NCBI GenBank assembly: GCA_947044365.1
Contig: OX345642.1
Span: forward strand, 3,905,598 to 3,969,597
Length of the DNA stretch: 64,000 nt
Direction: 5' to 3'
Origin: Petrosia ficiformis
Taxonomy: Eukaryota > Porifera > Demospongiae > Haplosclerida > Petrosiidae
Shown here: piece after piece, positions 1 through 13,200 of the stretch
Layout of the letters: each line of letters starts with the position of its first letter
Numbering within the stretch: position 1 is the stretch's first letter
Made by a program: the position numbers and the translations under genes
The notes under the pieces: model-generated
Told to the model about the DNA's origin: nothing
Database searches by the model: none
What the model saw: the letters and a program-made list of their open reading frames with translations, nothing else

Positions 1-2
1 AG

Positions 3-119
3 GCTTTAAAGAAAGAACAGGTAGATTGTGGTGTAGAAGTAAAAGTACTACTTCAAGATTGTCCCATTAGGAGGAATTCAACTTTCTACATGCTAAATAG
101 ACTACAAGAATTGCTGTAA
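3..119 (+). CDS. Possible 3' end of an unidentified ORF cut by the window edge
   Basis: The frame is open from the window edge for 38 codons and stops with TAA at 117-119. The product is not recognised. The last few codons and the stop fall inside a repeat that recurs at about 10.3 and 33.7 kb, so the frame runs straight into repeat sequence. It could be the tail of a gene or transposon lying to the left, or a chance open frame. Confidence 0.15.
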   Translation, partial: ALKKEQVDCGVEVKVLLQDCPIRRNSTFYMLNRLQELL

Positions 120-412
120 AACCCGAAATCGTGGGTGTAGCTGGTGCCAACATGCAGTGGGGTCGTTTTGTTTGCCCCAGTTGCAGTCCAAAAAGGGAGA
201 GCACTGCATTTGAATTAATCCTACGAAGCGCTTGGGGACTTTCGAGTCCTGCTTAGCAAGTTGGTAGAACTAGTACTCCATGTCGGAAAGGAGCCATGTT
301 TAGGGTAGAGAAAGTGAACGGTGGCCAAAATATATGCAGCAGAGACAACAGTGTTGGAAATGGGAAACATTTTGAGAAACAAGCTTAGTCCTCTAAGGGT
401 CAAATCTTGGAA
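111..412 (-). repeat. Dispersed repeat R1, truncated copy
   Basis: This segment matches the reverse complement of 10135-10400 and is collinear with 33690-33965. Shared blocks include CAACATGCAGTGGGG and TTTGAATTAATCC. All three copies leave short open frames with similar peptides, but no known domain is seen. It is probably a non-autonomous mobile repeat. Confidence 0.7.
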
Positions 413-740
413 GTGGAATTTACACTTTCGTTAGAGCACTAGTGTTACGACAGTTACTAGCTGTACTTTATTTTTGAGAGTCATGATGAATCACAAGAAA
501 GTTTTCTCAATGTGAACAAGTTATTTTAAGTTTGGACAATGAGTTACTTTATATCTAATTGAGTTCAATAACAGCCAACTCTACATGCACTCAAACATAC
601 ATAATTATACACAATTATAATTATAACTATGCTACCATGGCAACTGTTTGATGTGGTTAGGTATTTTTCATATACATGTCTACCACATCAAACATTCAAT
701 CACTACCTGCTGTAGAGGAGGTTTATGTGGATATAACCTG
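413..740. other. Non-coding stretch with a short hairpin
   Basis: No coding signal was seen. A 13-bp perfect inverted repeat (TGTTTGATGTGGT and its complement) lies between about 647 and 692. The rest is AT-rich unique-looking sequence. Confidence 0.4.
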
Positions 741-818
741 AAGTCTGTAGGGTTGAGGGATATATGTAGATATATACCATAGTTAACCGAAACATCAAAG
801 AGCCGACGAGGCGTATAT

Positions 819-2317
819 ATGGCTTATATCCCCGACCACAGGGCAGTTATACAACCACATCAAAGTTCGTTCACGAGTACAGCAGGGATATATGCCATAT
901 ATCAACCCTGGTATGACGTCATGGTTTTGCACATGCGCATGCGCAGTCACAGAAAGTCTAAGAGAGTGAAGGCCATGAAGCGTGTAAACACACAAAAGAA
1001 GCTGTCTTTGTCGCTAAAAAAGAGAAAGAAAGAACAAATAGATGGTCGTTTCTCTTTTGTTTCTTCATCATCTGAAACAGACAGTCTTAAGAAGAAGATC
1101 ACTCCGCAAAATACTGTAAAAGCCACACAATGGGCTGTAAAAATTTTCGAGGACTGGTTAGAAACCTGCAAGCAGTCTGGCAGAAGTGGGCCACCAAATG
1201 ACATTTTACTGAGAAATGAGGCAAAGGAAGTATGTGATTGGTTGTGTACATTTTTCTCTGAAGTTCGTAAATCAAATGGGGATCCATACTGTCCAAGAAG
1301 CCTGATGTCCATAATGTGTGGATTGAGTCAATACATTGACACTAACTCACCATATAAACTCAAAATTCAGAATCCAGATGGTGAATTCAAGTCTCTTCAT
1401 ACACTTCTTGAAAATCTTTACAAGAAACTACACAAGGAAGGAATAGGAACATCAACAACAAAAGCAGGTATTATAACTAATGAAGAAGAAAACAAATTAT
1501 GGGAGAGCACAGTTCTAAATTCAGAAACCCCAGATGGTCTTTTGAATGCAGTTTTCTATTATAATGGTTGAACTTTGTTTTGAGAGGTGGGCGAGAACAT
1601 CGTAATTTAACACTGGCTCAGTTGAATTTTGATTATGAACCAGATCCGGATTGCCCTGACCAAATGCTGGAATTTGTTGAGTATGTAGAGCATGGATCCA
1701 AGAACCGCCCTGGGGGTAGAAAGCAGTTAAACCTTGAAAATAAGAAAGTTCATCAATATGCTAGACCTGAATTTGCTAATCGTTGCCATGTTTTTCTTCT
1801 CAAATTATATATCTCCAAACTTCCTGATGGTCTTCATGAAAACAGTGTGTTTTATTGCAAGCCTTTAACAAAAGTACCATTTGAAGATTCTGCCCCATGG
1901 TATTCTGTTATGCCAATAGGCCACAACAAACTTGACACAAAGTTGAAGGATATTTGTTCACAAGCTGGTATTGATGTTGAGAATAAGTCAAATCACAGCC
2001 TGCGTGCAACTTCAATTTCCCGGATGTACAGTGCCTCCATCCCAGAAAAGGTAATCATGGAACGCTCTGGACACCTATCTACAGAAGGCTTGAGATCATA
2101 TGAGCGAACCTCTGTTCATCAAATACAAACAGCTTGTAAAGCCACAGTTACAAGCAAACAAAAGGAAAATGATGGAAACCAAGCCAATTTGCCTTTAGAA
2201 TGCAAGCCTCCCATCGTAAGTCTGCCATCCATTCCTCCTAGCGATGCCTTGAAAACACTCAACTTTCAAACTGTACATGGAGGTGTCTTCAATATTAATC
2301 TTCACCTCAATCAATAA
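819..2317 (+). pseudogene. Crypton/KIAA1958-like tyrosine recombinase, frameshifted
   Basis: The coding sequence is in two overlapping frames: 819-1571 (ending in a TGA) and about 1568-2317. One frame shift at about 1566-1569 separates them, just after the residues FYYNG. The second half carries the tyrosine-recombinase signature: a first Arg in RGGREHRNL, an H-x-x-R box as HSLRATS, a GH box as SGHLS, and a candidate nucleophile Tyr in RSYERT. The C-terminus ends NINLHLNQ, as in KIAA1958-like proteins. ATG 819 opens the frame, but ATG 921 is a better start because the preceding codons lie in palindromic sequence and the downstream duplicate keeps the part after 921. The family cuts and rejoins DNA through a phosphotyrosine intermediate. 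The frameshift makes this copy inactive. Confidence 0.85.
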
Positions 2318-2451
2318 ACCAATAAATTCATTATACTCACCATTTAATGTTTTCTTATCATAATCACATTGCAATATTAATGTTGATCATTAAGCTAATT
2401 AACTGTGGTGGTTATGGCGGTGTGTGTAAATATGTTCCAAGATATAGACCA

Positions 2452-2620
2452 TGGCTTATAAGATATCACATGCTGTATGACGTCATGGTTCTGCACATGC
2501 GCAGTCACCAAAAGTCTAAAGAGAATGAAGGCTATAGGAAGCGTGTTCGACAAGTAACACAGAAAAGAAGCTCTCTTTGTCTCTTTAAAAAAAGAAGCAA
2601 TAGATGGGCGTTTCTCCCAG
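2452..2620 (+). repeat. Partial duplicate of the Crypton 5' region
   Basis: It repeats about 905-1055 with substitutions and small gaps, including TATGACGTCATGGTT and the Lys/Arg-rich start of the ORF. It diverges after the codons corresponding to about 1050. This suggests a solo 5' remnant of a second, related element placed just behind the first. Confidence 0.75.
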
Positions 2621-2731
2621 GAACTATTTGTTTGATTGCCCCATATCGCTGAAAGTGTAAGTTGTGTTAGCCTGTTACTCGTGTCCATTGTCCTGTTCTT
2701 CTTTGATGTTTCTGTTAGCTATAGAATATAT

Positions 2732-2828
2732 TATATGTACCACGGCTTCTCGGTATATATGGTGAATATAAGACCCTCGCACCTCGGGTCTTATATTCGC
2801 CATATATCCCTCGAAGCCATGGTATATA
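2732..2828. repeat. Near-perfect inverted repeat (foldback)
   Basis: Arms 2732-2776 and 2786-2828 are near-complementary around a loop of about 9 bp. The core arm motif is GAATATAAGACCC paired with GGGTCTTATATTC. This is a probable MITE or cruciform-forming end of the adjacent element. Confidence 0.8.
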
Positions 2829-2829
2829 T

Positions 2830-3986
2830 ATTACATAACCTCTGAACACCAGCAGGTGATATATCCTCATCATGGTTTATATATATTACATAGTAGTTCA
2901 GTGATTGCAGTTATAATTGATAGTAATATTGCTACTGGTGGATAGATTTATAGCTAATGTGTGGGCTCTGGAGTGTTGTTTTTCCTCATTGTGAGTAGCC
3001 TCAGATAGTTTAAGCCATTTGTGGTATTTTTGAGAACTGTTGACACTTGTTCTTTTTGATCATCTGACACCCGTTTGTATACTTGTGATTGAGGCCTTTC
3101 AGAGCTCTATTGCATTTACATGCCTCAATGGTCAGTTGTATGAGATTCCAAGAGTGTTGGGTGGGGCTGGTCTTAATCATGTTGCTGCTGGAAGACCCAC
3201 ACCTTATACTGGAATGGAAAAGGAGCCGGAAGTCTGCCACATGCTGAGTAACAACTCTTTCTGTGACTTCAGTCATTTGCGATTGAACTGTTGATCAGTT
3301 ACTTGTCTAAGGCATCACAGAAATCCATACTAGGTTAGTGAAATTATGTATACTGTTGTTACGCGCAAACAACTGCTTAGTTACTATATTTCGCATGGGT
3401 TTCATGGTAGATATACCTCAGTACGGTTTCTTATTTCTATCATGCCTACATTATTACTGTATGTTATGGCAAATTCTGACAGTTTCATACATGTACATGT
3501 ACATCAACATCAACATATGATCATATTCCATTAATCCTTTTAACACTTGCCTATTTTGCCAAAATGTCAAACCATACAGTAATGAAAGATAAACAAAATT
3601 AATGTTTTTCCATGTAGGAAGAAATATTTAGACTTTAATGTGTTTCTTAAAATTATAAATAATGAGACTGCAGGACTTTAAATTACTGATGCACGTGTGC
3701 ATTAAGATATTGCAATAAAACACTTATAGCACACTTTAGAGTGCATATGTGTTTTAATTAGGGTTGTGCCTAACTGATAATGGTAAAGCTACATGTTTCA
3801 TAACTTGAATGTATCTCATTGTAGAATAATAATTAACACTATGCCCATGTGTGTGAATGATTATTGTAAACTACATATAATTTCACACAGACAGTAATAT
3901 CGGATTGGATCTGAATATAGGCAATTTGGATTATGAAGTATAGGTCCTGGTTTTATAAGGCAAGTTGCTGTATAGGTACAACTCTA
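2830..3986. other. No supported gene; one unassigned open stretch
   Basis: Most of this stretch is AT-rich and shows no coding signal. A plus-strand frame is open at 3040-3294 (84 codons) and the opposite strand is open across the same bases, but neither product is recognised and no splice structure supports it. The C-terminal exon of the hydantoinase-DUF917 gene was looked for here on the minus strand and was not found. Confidence 0.4.
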
Positions 3987-4086
3987 TTTTTAATGTGGGT
4001 ACTCAGGTGAAGTCAATAAAGGTCTCAATTGCACAATGTACCCACCTCAGATATTTATTGGCCCCACCTGAGTGCCCACATTAAAA
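3987..4086. repeat. Small foldback element
   Basis: Arms of about 33 bp (3987-4020 and 4054-4086) are inverted copies with a few mismatches. They share TTTTAATGTGGG at the tips and ACTCAGGTG further in, around a 33-bp spacer. This is typical of a foldback MITE. Confidence 0.8.
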
Positions 4087-4227
4087 CACGTATTGCACTG
4101 TAAAGGGTGCTATAACTAATACATATAGACTGTACAATAGAACGATAAAAATTACTTGAAATAATAATAATAATAATAATAATATATAAATAATTGTTTG
4201 GCATCCCTCATTTTGTTAAGTACTGAC

Positions 4228-7200
4228 CTTTCCTGTTAGCAACACTTTTCCTCTGTGTTCTACAACAGCATCTACAACACTAGTGTGGGCATTTCTAGCT
4301 CTGAATATAGCTCTTCCTAACTGCCATGCTTGACTGAATGAGTATAGGACACATGTCTTCAGTATATCTTTAAGGTTGATTGGAGCCAAAGAAATACCAC
4401 ATGACATTCTGAGAATGGGAATAGTGTTAACAATTATTACTAGTAGGGCTGGGATGATTAATCAATTGATATTGAATTATCGATTATGCTAGTTATTCCA
4501 GAAGACATAATTTTTAAGCATGCAACAGTAAATAATGTAAGGCTTTTCTTGCATTAATTGACTGGCCTAACTACTTATTCTGATTTTAATCGATCATTAA
4601 TCAATTTGAAGTTAGTGATAATCGATTTCAGAATCTCAGTCCATTCCCAGTCCTAGTTATTTTCTCAACATGAATAATTACCATTACCATAACCATAAAT
4701 ATTGATAGGGAGATACTCACACTAACTGAACAACATTGCTTAGCAAAATCAGAAATGGCTCTTTACATAGTATAGTACAAATTATTATAATGCTCATTGA
4801 CTCGTACCCCATTCTAATGCACTCAGTCCTGAAGAAATTTTCAAGATCTTTGGCAGTGTCTACATGAGTTACAGCAACAACATTTCCCTTCTCATCAGCT
4901 ACACAACTTGGATAACAACTGACACCATTAATGTATGGAAGAAACATCTGAAGATAATAAAAAAGAAAAAATATTTCTGTAAACCATATGCTAAAATATT
5001 TACATGAAGCTCATATTATACATTCGCCACTGCCACAAAATATATCTATTTCTTCATAATTATTCATTGAATTCATTAATTAATTAATACATAGATACAC
5101 GAAAGGAATGAGATTGGAAACAGAAAAAGATCATGTGCTATTTTATATAATACTAGCAGTGCTATCTTCTATGTTATTATGTATTTTGCCTCACAGTTAG
5201 TTCATAAACACTATTACAATCTACAAGTACATTCACAGATCTGGTACTTTCTATATAGATTGCAATACTGTGCTGAAGTTCTGTAGCACCAAATGTGTTG
5301 GTATAGTACATGTACACTATATGCTTACATTTTTGCACTAACTACCATTGATTCTTCCCTTTTCATGCCAAACCATGGAAAGCTCTATAATACATGTACA
5401 ATTTTGATCTTACATTTTCTTGTAGTTTTGTTGCAAACAAATGATAATTGATAATTATATAGTATAGTAGCTAACACAATTTTTGGTCCATCTAGTGAAC
5501 TACTACAATTGATCATGTAACTCCAAGTAGCTAGAATATGATAGTGTAGAATAAATAGAGGCACACTCTTTACTATTTGTTCATCATCAAAAACACATCA
5601 TCATTCTTATATCGTCTTTATTTTTGGCTTGACTTGATTAATAACAATATCTGACTAGACTATTTGTCATATTTGATATTTTACGTACTTGTAGCTCAGG
5701 AAAAGCTCTCCCCATTCCATCAGCATCCAGAACAGGTAATCCCAACCTTGTACCTGCTAGTAAAGGCTCAAATGAATTCAATCCTCCAATTTCAGCACAA
5801 ATTAAGGCACTCACTCTTCTTTCCTGTAATCAGTAGCAAAAACAAAAGAAATGAGTCACTAATTACTAACTAACTAGACTACTCTTCAAAGGGAAGAGCA
5901 AAATTGTCCCTAAAGGATAGAGTACAGGTACTTCTGTATTCCAACACATACATTGTTAGAACAGAACAGGCAACTCTGTACTTTTAACATGTACATGTAC
6001 ATTATGTTAGCGTACAGAGTTTGCTGTACTCCAATGTATACAGAGTCTAGAAGCAAGGATCAATGACCATAAATCCTGATTGTGGTTTAATTTACATTTC
6101 GGTTAAACATAATTTCTTGTCACTCACCGTTATATTCAATAGACAGCTATAATTATAGCCAGTTTATATAATTAGTATTATAATAACTAATCTATGAGTG
6201 TGTAATATCAACAATTGTACATGTGTATAATGTTGAGTAGGTGCTACATATCAGGGATTGTCAATAACGCGGAACAGAATGCAAAATGTAACGGAACAGA
6301 ACAGACTTCAATTATTGTATACGATGCCACACCCATTGAAAACATCCATGTACAATGTATATAGTACATGCAAACTAGGCAAGTTGTCAGTCTGTATACA
6401 TAAATAATATTCTTTATAATAAATTTTATACATTATAGAGCAGCTAAATGTAAGACTCAGAGTGTAATGTAATTTCAGACTCTGAACACTGTGAGATCAT
6501 CAATAACGTAGAATGAACAGACTTATATCACACCCACTTGTACTTTCATGCTTCACATAATCATTGTAGTTTCTTAGATGTCTGCAAGACAGCCTATTCA
6601 TCCACTCAACATTACACAAATCAGTTGCAGCTGTATATGTAAATCAGATATAGCTCTTCTAGAGTTATACAATGTACATGTATATAGCATTTACACTTTC
6701 CCTGAAGTACTCTCTTTTAATTCGAACAAATATGCTAGTCCCAACCTAACCATGATATAGCTAGGGTAGTATAATTGACTAGGATTAATGATCATATATA
6801 GTGGAAGTTCATCTATTATATGGTTCTTATGTGTGGACAGTGTACAGCTAAGGGATGGGTGGGTTATATTTGACTAGGATTCATGATCATAATTATATAG
6901 TGCGAGTTCATTTATTATTTATATGGTTCTTATGTGTGGACAGTGTACAGCTAAGGGATGGGTGGGTTATATTTGACTAGGATTCATGATCATAGTTATA
7001 TAGTGCGAGTTCATTTATTATTTATATGGTTCTATTTCTGCTTATGTGTGGAGTATAGAGCTAGGGAAGGGTGGTTGTATTTTTTTGACGATTCATACAC
7101 CTTGCAGTCACATACACTAAACTGCTTTGTGGTTTTCAAGTATAGAAAGCTATTAGCTATTAGATGTAAGGTTGATTACATAAGGCTTATGCAAGCCCTT

Positions 7201-10200
7201 ATTATGATATACAGGCATAAGAGAATTAGAAAAAGGTCAGAAATCTGACTAGGAATTGTCATCAAGGAGTCTCGTGGCTCAGATGGTAAGAGTGCCCTAC
7301 TGGCTGACTGGATTATCAGAGTTCCTGACTTTTTCGGTTTTCTTTTGCTTCTTATTCTCATTCTCATGCATATACATGTATATCACAGTATTTACCAGAG
7401 GTATCTTAGGATCATTTAGTTTAGCAATAGGAAGTTTAGTGACATCAGGTATCCACCATACATCATGACCATTCTCTAATTTCTTGGTAGCTAATGACAC
7501 ATCTTCTACCTCCTTTCTACCATAGTTACATGACTCCTCACATATCCCTAGTAATAACGAACAGAGATGATGAAAAGAAAAATGAAATTTGTAAAGACAT
7601 GCTTAATTGCTGTATTAGAGAGAGCCAAAGATGACTTCATAAAGCATGATTTGTGTATATAATTATATTTTGGTTTAAAAGATTAAAAAAACTGTGAAGG
7701 TCAAGGTAGCTGATGAATAAAAAACAATCTGCCGTATTTACTTTGTTGTAAATTTGTAAGCATACAGTATAATTGCATTGCATTATTATACAGAAAATCG
7801 CAGAAATTCCAAGAGTGATAAATTGTATTAGAAAACTCTAGTGTGCATATGGTAGGACGTATTCTGATAAAGTAGTCCAAATGACGAGGTTCAGTGATTA
7901 TAATTAATCTTAATTTAGTTTCTCTGGTCAGGGAGGTAGTGAATAGACAGTGAAGTAAACCCCTAGGATACGTAGGCCACATTGGGCACTACAGTGTTAG
8001 ATCTTCAGGTCTTCTTAGTTCTCAACAAGATGTTCTGAATATCTAACACTGTAACACCCAACGTGGCTTATGTATCCTAGGGGGTTTACTTCACAGAGTA
8101 TTCGCTATTTCCCCCACTAAAGAAAATAAATTAAGAATAATTAAACTGAGTTCGAACCACTTGATTTGGTTCATCCATAATACTGATTCTTTTATATACT
8201 AACATAGTATAGTTGATCATGTTAAATATTTACCTGTTGCTAATATGCTCTGTAGAGTTTTAAGACAAAGTTCAGTTTCTGTTCCGCTGGCTAACTTCTC
8301 ATTTATAATTACTGGTGCTCCCATGAAACAAACAGCAACGGCCAATCCAAATGATTCTTGGGGTACACTGAAAAGAACACAAAGTAAAAATTTAATCATA
8401 ATTAATAATTAATTGACAGTGCACTTTGTGAACAAACAAAACATTTTTTGTCACATGTCACATGCCCATATCCCCATTTCATTACAAAATTCTGATCACT
8501 GCCTAAACCACATTTCATTATGTATACATGTATAAATAGATACATGTATATAGGCAATAATTATAATTAGGGCTGGAACAGATACCAGGCTATACAGATA
8601 ATTTCATGAATTGAACATTCGAATTTGTTTCTTTGAATCTGGTACTCATTTAATGTTTGCATATGTGCAGAAACCAAACATGTGATATCAAAATTGCAAA
8701 CAAATTGTGGTTCATAAGTGTCTTGCTCCGTGTTACCAGCTTTTTTAGCCTGCAGAGTGCAGAATGATCTATAAAAACACCAATGCTGCTTGTATAATTC
8801 CTTGCAAAGGTTTAACTTTGACAATTGACTCAACAGTTACTGTTTCCAAATTTTGAGAAGACTTCTGGTAGCGAACAGATAAATGGAAACACAACTAAAC
8901 TTGTTTGAAGGCTGTCAAAACACTGTTTAAAATCAAGTACAATTGAGGCAGTGACCGCTACAACATGAAACACTGACTTAGAACTTTTAGCCGCAATGAT
9001 TGCTTCCTAGCTCCACCTACATGTATTTCATTTCGTGTATGTGAAGATTCTTATTACTGGTCTTAATTCCTATAGTGCGCAAGCTGTAAGACACACACAC
9101 ATATAATATACATGTATTATTATAATTATAGTATTACATGTACATGTGTATCTTCTGTTAATAATAATTAGGACTGTTGTTTTCGAAATCACACTGTGTG
9201 GCAAGAGTTCTGCACTGCGAGTGCATTTATTTTACCTACAAGGATTCAAGATTCTAATCTCTTTCCCTTTCTCTAGTAGCTGTAAAGCCATCACACGTCC
9301 TAAATCAGGATCCCCTCCTCCTCCACATCCTAATATCCCAGCACCAATACTAATACACTCCACATCAGAAGAGCTGAGAATCCATTCACCTGTACATAAT
9401 TATAATATAATAATAAATTATAGTTAATATTAATTATTTATATTTCATGGGAGCACCAGTAATTTTGAACTTACAAGAATGGGAAAATAAAGCTACACTG
9501 TTACAAGCATATTTCAGTCATCACAGCTCACTAATCTACTGCTAGTGATCACATTTGCATATACAGACATTTGGTGGTACCAAGGTGAAACATTCGCACA
9601 CAAAGCTGACGGTGAGAATTTGCTCATTAATTATTCACAAGGTGTTAATTAACAGAGTATTTAATTTAAAGTGCGAATGGGCCACTTTTGAGCTGTATAA
9701 ATTCTTTAATCTTACATGTTTTGGGTTTTAACTTTCTTAGCTAGAGAAAAACACTTCCAAGAAAGCAATAAAAATCAAAATCAAGCTTTGGCACTACCCA
9801 GAAAAAGAGTGCTTAAATATCACAGTGGCAACGGCCACGCTTTTTGCAATGTTTGCTTATACAATGTATATATGTATTATGTAACTACACAATACTATAG
9901 CTAGCTATACATGTAGCTTCGGCTACAGCTAAACAAGCAAACCAACTACAATGTGGTTAGTAATGAAAGAGCTTACATTGTATCTTCTACTATAGCCACA
10001 ACCTTAGAAAAGAAATGGCCAGGTCTACACGTATATATGCCTACGAGAGATCACTACAACAGATTCCAGTGCTCCTTAGGTATGTACATATAATTCGCAT
10101 ACTGTAACCACTTCCTTCATATTAGTACTAAGTCTCTGCTGCATATATTTTGGCCACCGTTCACTTTCTCTCCCCCAAGCTGACATGGAGTACTACTTTT

Positions 10201-13200
10201 ACCAACGTGCTTACCGGTACTTGAAAGTCCCTAAGCGCTTCGTAGGATTAATTCAAATGCAGTGCTCTCCCTCTTTTGACTGCAACTGGAACAAACAAAA
10301 CGACCCCACTGCATGTTGGCACCAGCTACGATTTTGGGTTTTACAGCAAGAGAAATGCCTCAGGTACATACCAGATTGCATGGGCGAAGTCACTGAAACC
10401 CCAAATTGCGTTAATGGGGGGGGGGGGGGGGGGGACATCCCTCTTTAAAAGTCCCCCTGTACTCATTATTTAGGCCAAAGGGCAGCTGAAAAAACATTAA
10501 CTTTTAAAGCCATTTTCATGGGCTTATGCCTGACAAAAATTACAAACATTTGGAGTGCTTTGTAATGCTAGGAACACATTCTGAACCGTGTAGGGGTCAA
10601 ATGTCACATTATAACTCACATATATGTGACATCGGTGCTCTAAGGGTTAATATCATCAGGAACTCAGTGTTTGAAAGCATTTTATGGAGTGCTTTCATAC
10701 TTGTGCTTGTACTGCAAACACTACACTTCAGTGACTTCACATATTTGGACACTACAGATGCTCTTCAGGCCTGAAAGGTGTCAACTTGCAGAAGCTGTTT
10801 ATAATTATGATGTAACAATAAATATTTTAAAAATTTACTTGGATTATTATCTGAAGTCAAAAAGTCCATGTGCTTGTGATTGAACTGAAGGCCACTTGAA
10901 GTTGTGCTTCAAGCACTTCAGTAAATGCTTGCAAATGTTGGTTACATACATGTATAATAGTAACTTAGTATTGCATATGCATGTATGAGATACAATGTGA
11001 CATCCACAGACAAACCTGTAGCTTTATCAATTTTAGGTGAGGGCAGATTAGAAAATTCATCTTTCTTCTTGTCTTCTTCAGAACAGAATGGCCAAATAGG
11101 ATTGTTCTTTATTTGTGGGTAATTCATTTGAGGCTCTAAGTGATAATGTAATTTTCATTCAACACAAATTACATGCAATGTTGTTTTACAAACAATACAA
11201 GTATAATTTATACACTGTACAACATACTGAAAGAATAATTATTAGGACGAAACTGGAACAATGTCCATGCTAGGGAATTTGGGTGGCATGTATATCATTC
11301 TGTTTATACATTTCTAATATTTCATCATCAAACATGGATCCAGATGAATGACAAAAAAAAAAGACAAAACATAACAGAAGAGAAAGATGAGAATGAAGCA
11401 TTCCAGGGAGATGTGGAAAAGAAAGAGGCAACATCAAGTAAGCAAAGGAAGTGGATAAAACCATGATCTTGTTTCTCCTTTGCTATATCAACACATCTCC
11501 TCAGGGTTGCCCCATATGGATTATTATTATAAAACAGATCCCTTCCCAAATAACAGTACAGTTTTTAAAAAATGCAGCATAACTTTCAGTTATTATAATA
11601 ATTACATGCACATTAGGCCTGTGCGATAATGAAATAACCTATATCTACATGTAGTCAATTTATCTAGATAAACAATATTATCTCAATAACAATATGTGAT
11701 TAAGTATAACAATAAATAAGTACAAAGAAGTTTAATCTAGTGAAATGTATCTGCCAAAAACTAATATTACAAGTAAATACACCTCTCTAAAGGGAGAAAC
11801 CAGCACTCTTCACACACACTCAAATTTGACTCCTCAGAAAGTGGTTGTGTAAACAGTGAACTGCACATTAACAGTAGTGATCAATAATAAAAAAAGTATT
11901 ATCTTATTCATGAAACAGCTATATGTTTCACGATAATCTCATTATCGCGATTATCGAACAGGTCTAATGTACATATTAAAAAGTTACATGTATTATTTTG
12001 ATCTAAAGTATGAGATCCAAAACCTTTGCATGACTATAATTTTGATCAAAATGTTTACAATTGCTCCTCTTAAATAAAAATTTACTTCTCTTCTAGAAAA
12101 ATGACTACATGTACAAGTATACATGTATAACAAGATAGACAAGATCTTTGTTGTATTTAAAATATACAAGGTTTTCTCACTTACTATCATCATCAACATT
12201 GATGTCAGGCGTAATAGTCTTAGGTTCTTCTGACGTTTCTTCGGTGAGAGAACCAATCATTTTAATTGACACTTTCAAGGCATCTGGTACATAGGTTACA
12301 GCCATTACTGATTTCTCATGTAATACCTCAGAACCACTTGAACCTGATGGTGTAGAAAATAATATACATGTACATGTGTATTACATTCAGTAGGATATGT
12401 GGGTGTATCAAAGGCACTGACAGTGTTGTATGATACTTGTCTCAATCACACCTTTTGTGCTGTTGTTTCTGTAATGCACTCAAAAGGGTGCTTTCACTAT
12501 TACATATAACACTTAGGTGCAAATAATTTGCATGATATGTCAGCAATCTCTATTAAAATATACATTTTATGTGGTACTAATCCCTTTATCATTAGTCCTA
12601 CATGACATTTCCTGAAGTAGTACTTATTGAATATATTAGGCTTGAGCAATTTTGATATTTACATGTACACATAGCTTAGACAATTATAACATTAGTACTG
12701 TACATGTACACAACTACACATAGCTTAGACAATTATAACATTAGTACTGTACATGTACACAACTACACATTGCTTAGACAATTATAACATTAGTACTGTA
12801 CATGTACACAACTACACATAGCTTAGACAATTATAACATTAGTACTGTACATGTACACAACTACACATAGCTTAGACAATTATAACATTAGTACTGTACA
12901 TGTACACAACTACACATAGCTTAGACAATTATAACATTAGTACTGTACATGTACACAACTACACATAGCTTAGACAATTATAACATTAGTACTGTACATG
13001 TACACAACTACACATAGCTTAGACAATTGTAACATTAGTACTGTACTTCATGCAATTATTGATTATGATTACATATCATTAATGAGAGGTAGTAGTAAAT
13101 TGAAAAAAAAAGTGCAAACAGGAACAATGTTGTTACAGTCTCTGCAGGGAGTTTTCCAATAATTTTAACATGACGGCACTTTATAAGTCAATCGTATAAA

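Larger units (their letters stand above)
740..2830 (+). mobile_element. Crypton-type (tyrosine recombinase) DNA transposon, decayed
   Basis: The region holds a broken tyrosine recombinase gene of the Crypton/KIAA1958-like type. Its upstream part (about 905-1055) is repeated downstream at 2470-2610. Palindromic AT-rich segments flank it at about 745-905 and 2732-2828. Exact ends could not be set. Cryptons usually lack terminal inverted repeats, so the palindromes may belong to neighbouring elements. Confidence 0.6.

Noticed and set aside
795..1312. Minus-strand open frames opposite the Crypton ORF
   Set aside because: They are shadows of the plus-strand recombinase frame and carry no domain signature.
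3010..3294. Overlapping open frames on both strands as a possible gene
   Set aside because: Neither product is recognised, there is no splice support, and the two strands are open across the same bases.
7260..7330. tRNA gene near 7.27 kb
   Set aside because: An A-box-like TGGCTCAGATGG is present, but no B-box or cloverleaf can be formed.
10253..10473. Gly- or Pro-rich proteins near 10.4 kb
   Set aside because: The runs come from a poly-G tract inside repeat R1 and not from a gene.
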